This document shows positions 16,655 to 25,740 of a stretch of 64,000 nt of DNA, one piece after another. Numbering within the stretch: the stretch's first letter is position 1; the number at the start of each line of letters is the position of its first letter. Origin of the DNA: Povalibacter uvarum (lineage in GTDB: Bacteria > Pseudomonadota > Gammaproteobacteria > Steroidobacterales > Steroidobacteraceae); NCBI RefSeq assembly GCF_014202975.1, contig NZ_JACHHZ010000001.1:930001-994000 (forward strand), read 5' to 3'. The notes below the pieces were generated by a model. The model saw only the letters and a program-made list of their open reading frames with translations, was not told the DNA's origin and made no database searches. The translations under genes were made by a program, and so were the position numbers.

Positions 16655-19600
16655 AAGCGATCTTCGGCATTTTCACCAAGCGCTGGTTCCTGCTGACGCT
16701 GGCGATCATCCTGCTGTCGCTGGTGATCTGGTACGGCGGTCCGTATCTCGCGTTCGGTACCCTGCGGCCGTTCGACACTGTCACTGAGCGGCTGGTCGCC
16801 ATCGGCGTGCTCGTGCTGCTCATCGTGCTCTGGACGGTGTTGAAGCAGATCAAAGCGAAACGCGCCACGAACCAGCTCGCGAAGGACATGACAGCGGGCG
16901 CGGAGAAGCAGGGCAAGGGCGCCCAGGATGCCGCGCAACTGCGTGCGAGATTCGACGAAGCGCTCGCGGCGCTGCGCGAATCGAAAGGCAAGTCCGTCAG
17001 CCTGTACGAGCTGCCGTGGTACGTGATCATCGGTCCGCCGGGCGCCGGCAAGACCACTGTCATTGCCAACTCGGGCCTCAACTTTCCGCTGTCGAAGAAG
17101 TTCGGCAAGGAAGCGCTGCGCGGTGTGGGCGGCACCCGCAACTGCGACTGGTGGTTCACCGACGAAGCGATTCTCCTGGACACCGCCGGCCGCTACACGA
17201 CGCAGGATTCGGACAGTGAAGCCGACCAGTCCGGCTGGATCGAGTTCCTGAACCTGCTTCGCAAGCATCGCGGACGTCGCCCGATCAACGGCGTGATCGT
17301 CGCCATCAGCGCGTCCGACTTGTTGTCGATGAACGAGAGCGATCGTCGTCGTCACGTCGAGGCGGTGCGTCGCCGTCTCGAGGAATTGAACCGCGAACTG
17401 AAGATCAGCCTGCCGCTGTACTTCTTCCTCACGAAGCTCGACCTGATTGCCGGCTTCACCGAGTTCTTCGACGACCTGAACCAGGAAGGGCGGGCACAGG
17501 TCTGGGGCATGACGTTCCCGATCGACCTGTCCCGCTCCGGCGACGCCGCTGCGAAAATCGCCAGCGAGTTCGACCTGCTCGCGGAGCGCCTCAACTCGCG
17601 ATTGATGCTGCGTCTCGAGAGCGAGCGCGATGTGCGCCGTCGTGCGCTGATCTTCTCGTTCCCCCGCCAGTTCGCGGCGTTGCGCCGTTCCCTCAACGAT
17701 TTCGCGACGGATGCGTTCGCATCGAGCGGCCAGCAGAAGATCCAGTTGCGCGGCGTCTATTTCACGAGCGGCACGCAGGAAGGCACGCCCGTCGATCGCA
17801 TGCTCGGCACGCTGGCGCGCGCTTTCGGGCTCAATGTCCGCGGCGCTGTCGTCCAGTCGGGGCAGGGGCGTGCGTACTTCATCCAGCGGCTGCTGAAGGA
17901 AATCCTGTTCAAGGAATCCGGACTCGCCGGCGTCAACCGCGCCATGGAAATGCGCCAGGCGCTGACGAACGGCGCGATCTACATCGGTGTCGTGCTCGCA
18001 ATCGTGATCGGCCTCGTCGTGTTCTCGATCAGCTACCAGCGCAATCGCGCGTACCTCGCCGATGTGGCGAAGGTCACGGACGAGTTGAAGGCGGTTCCGC
18101 CGCCACCACCGATGAGTCCGTTCACCGCGGGTCTCGACCGGCTGGACATGCTGGACAAGGTCATCCAGGTCGCGGATCAGTATCAGCAGGATGTGCCGCT
18201 CAGCATGCGCTGGGGCCTGTATCAGGGTCGCTCCGTGTCGAACGCCGCGCACGACGCGTACGTTCGCGAACTCAACGCGAGCATGTTGCCGGGCGTCGCC
18301 GATCATTTCCGCAATCGTCTCGCGGGATTCGCGGGAGAACCAGACAAGCTCTACGAGTATCTGAAGGCCTATCTGATGCTCGGGATGCCGGATCATCTCG
18401 ATCGCGACCAGCTGGGATTCATCAGCCGCTTCGAGTGGCAGCGCGAGTTCGGCAGCGATCCGGCGACGCTCGAACGCGTGACGAAGCATTTCGACGCTTT
18501 GATTGCCGACGAAGATCGCATCCAGCCCGTGAAACTCGACGATGAAATCGTGGAGCGTGCACGCAATTCGCTGAAGCAGGCTTCGCTGCCCGTGCTCATG
18601 TACAGCCGGCTGAAACTGACGTACGCCGACGATACGGCCGACTCGATCGACCTCGGCCGGGAGATCGGTCTCGGCGGCGACACCGTCTTCGTCCGCAAGA
18701 GCGGACGAAGCCTGTCCGAACCGATGCCGGGCCTCTACACGAAGGCGGCGTTCAAGCAGATCAGTCTCACCGGTCAGCTCGAGCTCGTCCGCGGCTTCGT
18801 TGCCGACAACTGGGTGTTCGGCGGCGACATCGCGGATGCCGCTCGCTCGCCGCAGCTCATGTCGCAGTTCATGAAGCTCTACGAGGACGACTACATCAGC
18901 ACGTGGGATACGTTGATGAAGGACCTCACGCTACGGAGCACGACGAGCACGCAGGACGCGGCTCAGCTATGGGGATTGCTCGGTGCACCGACGTCGCCGC
19001 TGCGTCGCCTGCTCGAAGTCGTGACCGCCAACACGATGCTCATCGAGCCGCAGCAGAAGCCCGATGCGGCGGACAAAGCCAAGTCGGCTCTCACCAGCAC
19101 GCTGGGCAAGGTGTTCGGCAGTCCGCAGCAGGGCGCGGCTGCGGCACCTCCCGGCACGCGCACGACGAAGCATTTCGAATCGATTCACAAGCTGGTCACT
19201 GGCTCGCCGGCGCCGATCGATCTGACGCTGCAGAAGTTCGCCTCGATCCAGGGTGTGCTGGCGGAAGTGAATGCCCTCGGCGGTCCGCCGCCGCTGGAAA
19301 CGGCTAGCCGCCTGTCGATGGCGATCAAAGATCTCGAAACGCATGCGAAGACGCTGCCCGGTCCGGTCGACGGGCTGGTCTCGCGGGCAACGGGGAAGGG
19401 CGCTTCGGTGGCGACAGCGACCATCGGCAGCGATTTCTCAGCGCGCTATCGGCAGCAAGTCGTCGCTGAGTGTCAGGAGCTGGGTGCAGGGAAATATCCG
19501 CTGGCGCAGGGCAGCGCAGTCGATCTGCCGCTGGCCGACTTCGGCCGCCTCTTCGCCCCGAGCGGTACGTTCGACAACTTCTTCAAGGGCACGATGCAGA

Positions 19601-20115
19601 GTTTCGTCGACACCAATCGCCCGGTCTGGCGTTGGAAGCCGGAAGCGGCCTCCATCGGTGGCGGCGCAAGCGTGCCGGCGCAGTTCCAGCGAGCCTCACG
19701 CATTGGCCTCACGTACTTCCCAGCAGCGGGTGGAATGCCGGAAGTGCGTTTCACCGTGACGCCGGACTCTCTCGACGCCGGCGCAACACGCATGACGTTC
19801 GAAGTCGACGGCCAGACACTCGAGTATCGACACGGTCCGCAGCGCGCGATCGCAATGGTGTGGCCAGGACCTTCGCCGGGCCAGGCAGCAATCACGCTCG
19901 AAGAGAAGGGCGGCGGTCGCCCAAACATCGTGGAGCAGGGCCCCTGGGCGCTCTACCGGCTGCTCGGCAAGGCGCAATTCGAAGCACAAACGGAAACGCG
20001 CTTCCTCGCGACCTATACGCTGAACGGCAAGACCATCCGCCTCATCGTGCAAGCGAACTCGTCCCGCAACCCGTTCGCACGCGACGTCCTCCACGGCTTC
20101 AACTGCCAGGGCTGA
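16651..20115 (+). CDS. tssM: T6SS inner-membrane protein TssM (IcmF)
   Basis: 1154 aa. Two N-terminal membrane helices (about 12-32 and 48-66) are followed by a cytoplasmic NTPase-like domain with an intact Walker A GPPGAGKTT at about 127 and a DTAG motif. A third membrane helix is at about 445-465 (YIGVVLAIVIGLVVFSISYQ). A long periplasmic region (ImcF-related and C-terminal DUF1215-like) then runs to the end and contacts TssJ. TssM spans the envelope and forms the transenvelope channel. Not all TssM proteins keep Walker A, so ATP binding is possible here. It is translationally coupled to tssL. The 3' gap carries heptamer repeats. Confidence 0.96.
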   Translation: MKAIFGIFTKRWFLLTLAIILLSLVIWYGGPYLAFGTLRPFDTVTERLVAIGVLVLLIVLWTVLKQIKAKRATNQLAKDMTAGAEKQGKGAQDAAQLRARFDEALAALRESKGKSVSLYELPWYVIIGPPGAGKTTVIANSGLNFPLSKKFGKEALRGVGGTRNCDWWFTDEAILLDTAGRYTTQDSDSEADQSGWIEFLNLLRKHRGRRPINGVIVAISASDLLSMNESDRRRHVEAVRRRLEELNRELKISLPLYFFLTKLDLIAGFTEFFDDLNQEGRAQVWGMTFPIDLSRSGDAAAKIASEFDLLAERLNSRLMLRLESERDVRRRALIFSFPRQFAALRRSLNDFATDAFASSGQQKIQLRGVYFTSGTQEGTPVDRMLGTLARAFGLNVRGAVVQSGQGRAYFIQRLLKEILFKESGLAGVNRAMEMRQALTNGAIYIGVVLAIVIGLVVFSISYQRNRAYLADVAKVTDELKAVPPPPPMSPFTAGLDRLDMLDKVIQVADQYQQDVPLSMRWGLYQGRSVSNAAHDAYVRELNASMLPGVADHFRNRLAGFAGEPDKLYEYLKAYLMLGMPDHLDRDQLGFISRFEWQREFGSDPATLERVTKHFDALIADEDRIQPVKLDDEIVERARNSLKQASLPVLMYSRLKLTYADDTADSIDLGREIGLGGDTVFVRKSGRSLSEPMPGLYTKAAFKQISLTGQLELVRGFVADNWVFGGDIADAARSPQLMSQFMKLYEDDYISTWDTLMKDLTLRSTTSTQDAAQLWGLLGAPTSPLRRLLEVVTANTMLIEPQQKPDAADKAKSALTSTLGKVFGSPQQGAAAAPPGTRTTKHFESIHKLVTGSPAPIDLTLQKFASIQGVLAEVNALGGPPPLETASRLSMAIKDLETHAKTLPGPVDGLVSRATGKGASVATATIGSDFSARYRQQVVAECQELGAGKYPLAQGSAVDLPLADFGRLFAPSGTFDNFFKGTMQSFVDTNRPVWRWKPEAASIGGGASVPAQFQRASRIGLTYFPAAGGMPEVRFTVTPDSLDAGATRMTFEVDGQTLEYRHGPQRAIAMVWPGPSPGQAAITLEEKGGGRPNIVEQGPWALYRLLGKAQFEAQTETRFLATYTLNGKTIRLIVQANSSRNPFARDVLHGFNCQG

Positions 20116-20130
20116 TCAGAAGAAGGCAAT

Positions 20131-20210
20131 AGCGGATAGCGGATGGTGAATAGAGCCATGAACAGACAGAACCTGCCGGCACGCTATTCCCCCTATCCGC
20201 CATCCGCTAG
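20131..20210. repeat. Inverted pair of heptamer repeat arrays between tssM and tagF
   Basis: The plus arm at 20131-20151 reads AGCGGAT, AGCGGAT, GGTGAAT. The opposite arm at about 20184-20210 holds the complementary units (CTATCCG, CCATCCG). The arms can pair imperfectly over about 20 bp with a ~30-bp loop. The plus arm shares the same three-unit order with the array at 29910. The element lies just upstream of the tagF start, so it could form an RNA hairpin near its ribosome site. Confidence 0.75.
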
Positions 20211-20220
20211 TCACTTCCAT

Positions 20221-21684
20221 ATGTCCCGTATTGCCTGGTTCGGCAAGCTGCCCAGTCATGGAGACTTCCTGCAGCGCCGTGCGCCCGAAGAGTTCATCAA
20301 CATCTGGGATCCGTGGCTGCAGGAGTGCATGGCGCAGAGTCGCCAGCAGCTCGGGCAGGGATGGCTCGACATCTATCTCACGAGCCCGGTGTGGCGGTTC
20401 TTCCTCGGTGGCGGCGTCATCAGCGCGTCAAGCTACGCCGGTATCGTGTTGCCGAGTGTCGATCGCGTAGGTCGCTATTTTCCGCTGACGGTGTTTGCCG
20501 AGCTTCCCGCCGACCTGCCGCCGATGGCCGTCGTGATTCATGGCCGTGAATGGCTCAAGACGGTCGAGGCGCTGGCGTTGCACGCACTGCAATCCGAGGA
20601 GTTCGAGGTCGACCAGTTCGACGAGGCGATCCAGGCCAGCGGGGAGTCGCTGGCGAACGTGGAGCAGTATTTTGCGATGAGCCTGGGCGATGCCTTTCCT
20701 GCCGCGGCTTCGCATTGGCGCGTGCCGATGATCTCCGTGGATCGGGTCGCCGCGTCGCTGATCGATCCGTTGATGGAACTCGTCGGCCGCCATCTGCAGC
20801 CGATGTCGTTGTGGTGGACCGATGGATCCGAGGATGTCGCGGCGAGCTGCCTGCTCGTGAAATCGCTACCGGAGCCGGCTCGATTCACTGCGATGCTCGA
20901 CGGCAACTGGGAGGCGGGCGGCTGGTCCGGCGACGCCGGTGACCTCGTGCTGCAGCCGAAGGCAGAGTTCCAGTACTCGATTGCCTCGGCGGGCATTACG
21001 GATACCGGGCCCGTGCGCAAGATGAACCAGGACCGCTTCCTGGAACGACCCGAAGAAGGACTCTGGGCGGTCGCCGATGGCATGGGCGGGCATAGCCGCG
21101 GCGAGTACGCGAGCCAGCTGGCCGTTGATGTGCTTGCGTCGCTCGAGCCGACTGCGACTGTCAGTGCTGCACTTCAGGCGTCGCGAGTCGCTCTTAGCCG
21201 CGCCAACGACGACCTGGTGCGATCGGCTTTGAGCACATCGCCGTCCGACCGAAGCGGCAGCACCATCGTGGTGCTATGCATGCGTCAGCAGGAATGGGGT
21301 GTCCTCTGGGCGGGCGACAGCCGGGCGTATCTGCTTCGTGACGGTACTTTGCGGGGCGTTACGCGGGACCATTCCGTGGGCGCCGGAGCCCCGGAAGATT
21401 TCGATGAGCTCAACCCAGCGCCGAGCGGCGGGGAACTGACGCGGGCCCTGGGCGGCCACGACACGTTGTTGCTGGATCACCGGGCGGGTCACCTGCATCC
21501 CGGAGATCGCTTTCTCCTGTGCAGCGATGGACTGCACGGTCCGCTGAGTCATCAGCAGCTGCAGGAAATTCTTGGCGCCGGAATGGACGCGCAAGCCACT
21601 GCCGAGCGCCTGCTCGATGCCGCAGCCCAAGGCGGGTCTCGCGACAACATCACTGCGGTCGTGGTCGATGTCGTCGCCGGTTGA
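20221..21684 (+). CDS. tagF: TagF - PP2C phosphatase fusion, T6SS post-translational regulator
   Basis: 487 aa from the ATG at 20221 (MSRIAWFGKLPSHGDFLQRR, the diagnostic TagF start). The frame is open 78 bp further upstream through the repeat element, but that part does not resemble TagF. Residues 1-225 form the TagF domain (DUF2094). About 245-487 is a PP2C phosphatase with all metal-binding motifs: MNQDRF, VADGMGGH, WAGDSRAYLL, LLCSDGL and SRDNITAVVVDV. TagF represses T6SS and PppA-type phosphatases remove phosphate from FHA proteins, so the fusion joins both negative controls. The kinase PpkA is not in the window. Confidence 0.93.
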   Translation: MSRIAWFGKLPSHGDFLQRRAPEEFINIWDPWLQECMAQSRQQLGQGWLDIYLTSPVWRFFLGGGVISASSYAGIVLPSVDRVGRYFPLTVFAELPADLPPMAVVIHGREWLKTVEALALHALQSEEFEVDQFDEAIQASGESLANVEQYFAMSLGDAFPAAASHWRVPMISVDRVAASLIDPLMELVGRHLQPMSLWWTDGSEDVAASCLLVKSLPEPARFTAMLDGNWEAGGWSGDAGDLVLQPKAEFQYSIASAGITDTGPVRKMNQDRFLERPEEGLWAVADGMGGHSRGEYASQLAVDVLASLEPTATVSAALQASRVALSRANDDLVRSALSTSPSDRSGSTIVVLCMRQQEWGVLWAGDSRAYLLRDGTLRGVTRDHSVGAGAPEDFDELNPAPSGGELTRALGGHDTLLLDHRAGHLHPGDRFLLCSDGLHGPLSHQQLQEILGAGMDAQATAERLLDAAAQGGSRDNITAVVVDVVAG

Positions 21685-21854
21685 GCCGGTTTGCCGCGGT
21701 TTGTCGCGTCATAATCTGTATCGGCGTACGATGCGCGCAACGCGTGGGCTCCCTGTGGCGGTCGTTGTGACCTGTGTAACGGTCCGACCTCACGAACATC
21801 AGCTACAACGCGCGACTCGTTTCCCGCAGGCGCCGAAAAGAGCAGCAAACGAAA

Positions 21855-22904
21855 ATGGCAGTCCTCGATCTTGACACGCTGTTGAAGCCGGTCTCGGACA
21901 GCGCTCCGTGCGGCACCGACATGGAGTACGAAGCGCCGTTTCTCGCGCTGCAAGAGCTCGCGCGCGGCAAACCCGAACAAGTCATCGGCGACAAGGTCCG
22001 GCCCGCCCAGGACCCGCCGTGGGGCAAGGTGCGTGAAGCCGCGGAGGAAATCTTCGGCTCGACGAAAGACCTGCGCGCCGCAGGCATCCTGCACATCGCA
22101 CTGCTCAAGACTTCTGGCCTAGCCGGGCTCGATGCCGGCCTGGGACTCATGCGTAACATGCTCGAGCGCTACTGGGACACGCTGTTCCCGTTGCTCGACG
22201 CGGAAGATGACAACGATCCGACGTTCCGGGTGAATTCGCTCATCGCAGCGCTGGTCAGCGACGACGCGCTGGCGACGCTTCGCCTGGCGCCGCTCGTCGA
22301 GTCGCGCCAATTCGGCAAACACTCGTTGCGGGCGTACCGGATAGCCACAGGCACGTTGAACGTGGATGCTGCCGAGGGCGTCGACCCCGCGCAGGAGCTG
22401 GCGCGCATCGAAGGGGCCTTCAGCGACATTCCGACGGAGGCACTGACGGCGACGGCGGGACTGATCAACAGCGCAAGCGATCATCTGAACGGGATCCAGC
22501 ATGTGCTGCTGGACAAAGCCGACGGGATTCCCGACGACCTGAAGCCGCTCGCGGCCGATCTGCGCGAGATGAAGGGTCTTCTGGATGCACAGCTGGCCAA
22601 GCGAGGAGTTGGCGCAGGGGACGCGGAGGCTGCCGGCGAAGGCGGCGCGGAGGCTGGCGAAGGCGGACAGACTCAGGCATCTCAACCGATCAGCGGGACG
22701 ATCCGCAATCGGTCAGACGTCATAACGACCATCGACAAAATCTGCGACTACTATGCCAGGGTGGAGCCCTCCAGCCCGGTCCCGCTTTTGCTGCAGCGGG
22801 CGAAGCGGCTGGTGAACAAGGACTTCATGGACATCCTCCGGGACCTCACGCCGAATGGCGTGTCTGAAGCGGAACTCATTGGCGGGCTTGAGAAAAGGGA
22901 TTAG
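21855..22904 (+). CDS. tssA: T6SS baseplate/cap protein TssA
   Basis: 349 aa. The ImpA N-terminal domain occupies about 8-130 (PCGTDMEYEAPFLALQELARG, DPPWGKVREAAEEIF, YWDTLFPLLDAEDDNDP). The C-terminal third contains an acidic, Gly/Ala-rich linker (GAGDAEAAGEGGAEAGEGG) and ends in the conserved segment RNRSDVITTIDKICDYYARVEPSSPVPLLLQRAKRLVNKDFMDIL. This short TssA class starts sheath polymerisation at the baseplate. It is 170 bp after tagF, a gap with no recognised gene, and 120 bp before tssB. Confidence 0.94.
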   Translation: MAVLDLDTLLKPVSDSAPCGTDMEYEAPFLALQELARGKPEQVIGDKVRPAQDPPWGKVREAAEEIFGSTKDLRAAGILHIALLKTSGLAGLDAGLGLMRNMLERYWDTLFPLLDAEDDNDPTFRVNSLIAALVSDDALATLRLAPLVESRQFGKHSLRAYRIATGTLNVDAAEGVDPAQELARIEGAFSDIPTEALTATAGLINSASDHLNGIQHVLLDKADGIPDDLKPLAADLREMKGLLDAQLAKRGVGAGDAEAAGEGGAEAGEGGQTQASQPISGTIRNRSDVITTIDKICDYYARVEPSSPVPLLLQRAKRLVNKDFMDILRDLTPNGVSEAELIGGLEKRD

Positions 22905-23024
22905 TGAAGCGTAGAGTACCCGCGGCGCAGGCGGGGCGGTCCGGAAGGGGCATCACCGATATTCGTGGTGCACTTTCATGCAACAAATTTTTTACTCCCC
23001 ACTGGGGTAATCCGGGAGATTCGC

Positions 23025-23525
23025 GTGGCTAAAGAAAGCGGTCAGAAGTTCATCGCGCGTAACCGCGCACCGCGGGTGCAGATCGAGTACGACCTCGAGA
23101 CCAACGGCGCGATGCAGAAGAAGCAGATCCCATTCGTGATGGGAGTGCTGGCGGATCTTTCCGGCAAGTCGGCCGAGGAGCTGCCCGAGATCGAGCAGCG
23201 CAAGGCGCTCGAGATCGACATGGACAATTTCGACAGCCGCCTGAAGGCCATGAAGCCTCGGGTCACGTTCGCTGTTCCGAACAAGCTCACGGGCGAAGGC
23301 CAGCTCGCCGTCGACGTGACGTTCGAGAGCATGGACGACTTCTCGCCGGCGGCGATCGCGAAGAAGGTCGAGCCGCTCGCGAAGCTGCTCGAAGCGCGCA
23401 CGCAGCTGTCGAACCTCGTCACGTACATGGACGGCAAGGCCGGCGCCGAGAAGCTGATCACCAAGGCGCTCCAGGATCCGGCACTGCTGCAGTCCCTCGC
23501 TTCGGCTCCGAAGCCCGCTGAATGA
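23025..23525 (+). CDS. tssB: T6SS contractile sheath small subunit TssB
   Basis: 166 aa from the GTG at 23025 (MAKESGQKFIARNRAPRVQI) with GGGAG 7 bp upstream. An in-frame start at 22965 would add 20 residues unlike TssB. Typical segments: VQIEYDLETNGAMQKKQIPFVMGVLADLSG, FVDIDMDNFDSRLKAMKPR-like, DDFSPAAIAKKVEPLAKLLEAR and LVTYMDGKAGAEKLI. With TssC it forms the sheath that contracts to fire the Hcp tube. Confidence 0.97.
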   Translation: MAKESGQKFIARNRAPRVQIEYDLETNGAMQKKQIPFVMGVLADLSGKSAEELPEIEQRKALEIDMDNFDSRLKAMKPRVTFAVPNKLTGEGQLAVDVTFESMDDFSPAAIAKKVEPLAKLLEARTQLSNLVTYMDGKAGAEKLITKALQDPALLQSLASAPKPAE

Positions 23526-23563
23526 CGCGGCGCTTGATCTAACATTTTTCGAGGAGTTTCACG

Positions 23564-25048
23564 ATGGCCGAAGCCAAGAGCGCCGGACAGCAACAAACCG
23601 GCACCGTCGAAGCGGGCGATTTCCAGTCGCTGCTGACGAAAGAATTCCGCCCCAAAACCGATCGCGCGCGCGAACAGGTCGAATCGGCAGTCAAGACGCT
23701 TGCCGAGCACGTCCTCCAGGACAAGGACCTGATCGCCGACGACGCCGTCAACTCGATCAACGCGATCATCGCCGAGATCGACAAGAAGCTGACGGACCAG
23801 ATCAACGCGATCATGCACCACGCGGACTTCCAGCAGATGGAAGGCACCTGGCGCGGCCTCAAGCATCTCGTGTTCAACACCGAGTCGAGCGAGACGCTGA
23901 AGATCAAGATCTTCAACGTGTCCAAGAAAGAGCTCGGCAAGACGCTCAAGCGCTACCCGGGCACGTCGTGGGACCAGAGCCCGATCTTCAAGAAGGTCTA
24001 CGAAGAAGAGTACGGCACCATCGGCGGCGATCCGTTCGGCTGTCTGGTCGGTGACTACTACTTCGATCATTCGCCACAGGACGTCGAGCTCCTGCGCGGC
24101 ATGGGCCAGATCGCTTCGGCGGCGCATGCGCCGTTCATCACGGCGGCCGCTCCGACGCTCATGGGCTTCGACTCCTGGCAGGAACTGTCGAATCCCCGCG
24201 ATCTCAGCAAGATCTTCTCGACGGGCGAGTACGCTGCATGGCGTTCGCTGCGTGATTCCGACGATTCGCGCTACATCGGGCTCACGATGCCGCGCTTCCT
24301 GTCGCGTCTGCCTTATGGCGCGAAGACGGAGCCGGTCGAAGAGTTCGCGTTCGAGGAAGATACATCGGCGGCTGATTCGTCGAAGTACACCTGGTCGAAC
24401 GCTGCTTACGCCATGGCGACCAACATCAACAAGTCGTTTGCCATGTACGGCTGGTGCACTCGTATCCGCGGCGTGGAGTCGGGCGGCACGGTCGCCGGCC
24501 TGCCGACGCACACGTTCCCGTCGGACGACGGCGGCGTCGACATGAAGTGCCCGACCGAAATCTCGATCACGGATCGTCGCGAAGCGGAGCTCGCGAAGAA
24601 CGGCATGATGCCGCTGCTGCATCGGAAGAACTCGGATGAGGCAGTCTTCATCGGCGCGCAGTCGCTGCAGAAGCCCGCGGAATTCGAGTCGGCGGAAGCC
24701 ACGGCCAACGCAGCGCTCGCGGCGCGTCTGCCGTACATGTTCGCTTGCTCGCGCTTCGCTCACTACCTCAAGTGCATCGTTCGCGACAAGATCGGTTCGT
24801 TCAAGGAACGCGCCGACATGGAGAAGTGGCTGTCGAACTGGATCCTGAATTATGTCGACGGCGATCCTCAGAACTCCTCGGAAGACATCAAGGCGCGCAA
24901 GCCGCTGGCTGGCGCCGAAGTCGAAGTGAAGGAAGTGGAAGGGAAGCCCGGCTATTACTCAGCGGTGTTCCGCCTGCGTCCGCACTACCAGCTCGAAGGT
25001 CTGACTGTGTCGCTGCGCCTCGTTTCCAGGTTGTCGGGTGGAAAATAA
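23564..25048 (+). CDS. tssC: T6SS contractile sheath large subunit TssC
   Basis: 494 aa, full length for TssC. Conserved blocks include the helix MHHADFQQMEGTWRGLKHLV, YEEEYGTIGGDPFGCLVGDYYFDHSPQDVELL, RFLSRLPYG and FEEDTSAADSSKYTWSNAAYAMA, and the C-terminal PEDIKARKPLAGAEVEVKEVEGKPGYY-like strand used for sheath interlocking. It is 38 bp after tssB, with a good ribosome site (gaggag) before the ATG. Confidence 0.97.
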   Translation: MAEAKSAGQQQTGTVEAGDFQSLLTKEFRPKTDRAREQVESAVKTLAEHVLQDKDLIADDAVNSINAIIAEIDKKLTDQINAIMHHADFQQMEGTWRGLKHLVFNTESSETLKIKIFNVSKKELGKTLKRYPGTSWDQSPIFKKVYEEEYGTIGGDPFGCLVGDYYFDHSPQDVELLRGMGQIASAAHAPFITAAAPTLMGFDSWQELSNPRDLSKIFSTGEYAAWRSLRDSDDSRYIGLTMPRFLSRLPYGAKTEPVEEFAFEEDTSAADSSKYTWSNAAYAMATNINKSFAMYGWCTRIRGVESGGTVAGLPTHTFPSDDGGVDMKCPTEISITDRREAELAKNGMMPLLHRKNSDEAVFIGAQSLQKPAEFESAEATANAALAARLPYMFACSRFAHYLKCIVRDKIGSFKERADMEKWLSNWILNYVDGDPQNSSEDIKARKPLAGAEVEVKEVEGKPGYYSAVFRLRPHYQLEGLTVSLRLVSRLSGGK

Positions 25049-25179
25049 TCCGACACAGAAAAAGGGCGATCAGTTTCACAACTACGTTCGATTCGGTCCT
25101 CTAATCTGCGCCCACGCTTCAACAAAGCGTCAGGTGGTAACAAGTTCAACGGCTAGCCGACGAAGGGAGCAAACAGACA

Positions 25180-25659
25180 ATGGCAATTGATACATTTCTC
25201 AAGCTGGGCGCACTGAAGGGTGAATCCCAGGTCAAGGGTTTCGAAGACCAGATCCAGGTCCTCGCATGGAGCTGGGGCATGTCGCAGAGCGGTACGACGC
25301 ATCACGGCACTGGTGGCGGCGCCGGCAAAGTGAACGTTCAGGACCTGAGCTTCACTCACTTCCTCGACGCTTCTTCCCCGTCCCTGATGCTCGCCTGCTG
25401 CAAAGGCACGCACTATCCCGAAGCGACCCTCACGATGCGCAAGGCCGGTGGCGATCCGCTGCCGTACCTGGTCATCAAGCTGAAGGACATCATCATCACG
25501 TCCGTGTCGGGTGGCGGCAGCGGCGGTGAAGATCAGCAGACCGAGAACGTCACGATGAATTTCGCGGCCTTCGAAGTTTCCTACCAGCCGCAGGACAACA
25601 AGGGTGCCAAGAAGGGCGGCGCCATCGAAATCAAGTACGACATCGCGAAGAACGACTGA
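25180..25659 (+). CDS. hcp: T6SS inner-tube protein Hcp (TssD)
   Basis: 159 aa, single-domain Hcp of the Hcp1-like class: MAIDTFLKLGALKGESQVKG, VLAWSWGMSQSGTTHHGTGGGAGKVNVQDLSFTHFLD, and EATLTMRKAGGDPLPYLVIKLKD. Hexamer rings stack into the tube that carries VgrG and effectors. There is a strong ribosome site (cgaagggagc) and 131 bp upstream without a gene, which leaves room for an extra promoter. A stable hairpin directly follows the stop (25687-25719), suggesting hcp is expressed above its neighbours. Confidence 0.97.
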   Translation: MAIDTFLKLGALKGESQVKGFEDQIQVLAWSWGMSQSGTTHHGTGGGAGKVNVQDLSFTHFLDASSPSLMLACCKGTHYPEATLTMRKAGGDPLPYLVIKLKDIIITSVSGGGSGGEDQQTENVTMNFAAFEVSYQPQDNKGAKKGGAIEIKYDIAKND

Positions 25660-25686
25660 TCCCGTTTTTCGTAAGCCCATCCACCT

Positions 25687-25719
25687 GCGCCCTTCAGTGC
25701 TAAATGCACTGAGGGGCGC
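25687..25719 (+). terminator. Strong hairpin after hcp (attenuator or mRNA-stabilising stem)
   Basis: A 14-bp stem (GCGCCCTTCAGTGC pairing with GCACTGAGGGGCGC, one G-T wobble) closes a 5-nt TAAAT loop. It starts 27 bp after the hcp stop. No T-tract follows, so partial termination or 3'-end protection of hcp mRNA is more likely than full termination, and the operon continues into tagJ. Confidence 0.75.
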
Positions 25720-25740
25720 ATTACTGAATGACACCTCCTT

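Noticed and set aside
16570-18489. Minus-strand open frame of 639 codons opposite tssL and tssM
   Set aside because: It is antisense to clear TssL/TssM coding sequence, its translation is rich in Arg/His/Glu typical of GC-rich antisense frames, and no ribosome site or domain is seen.
23042-24763. Minus-strand open frame of 573 codons opposite tssB and tssC
   Set aside because: Antisense shadow of two unambiguous sheath genes.
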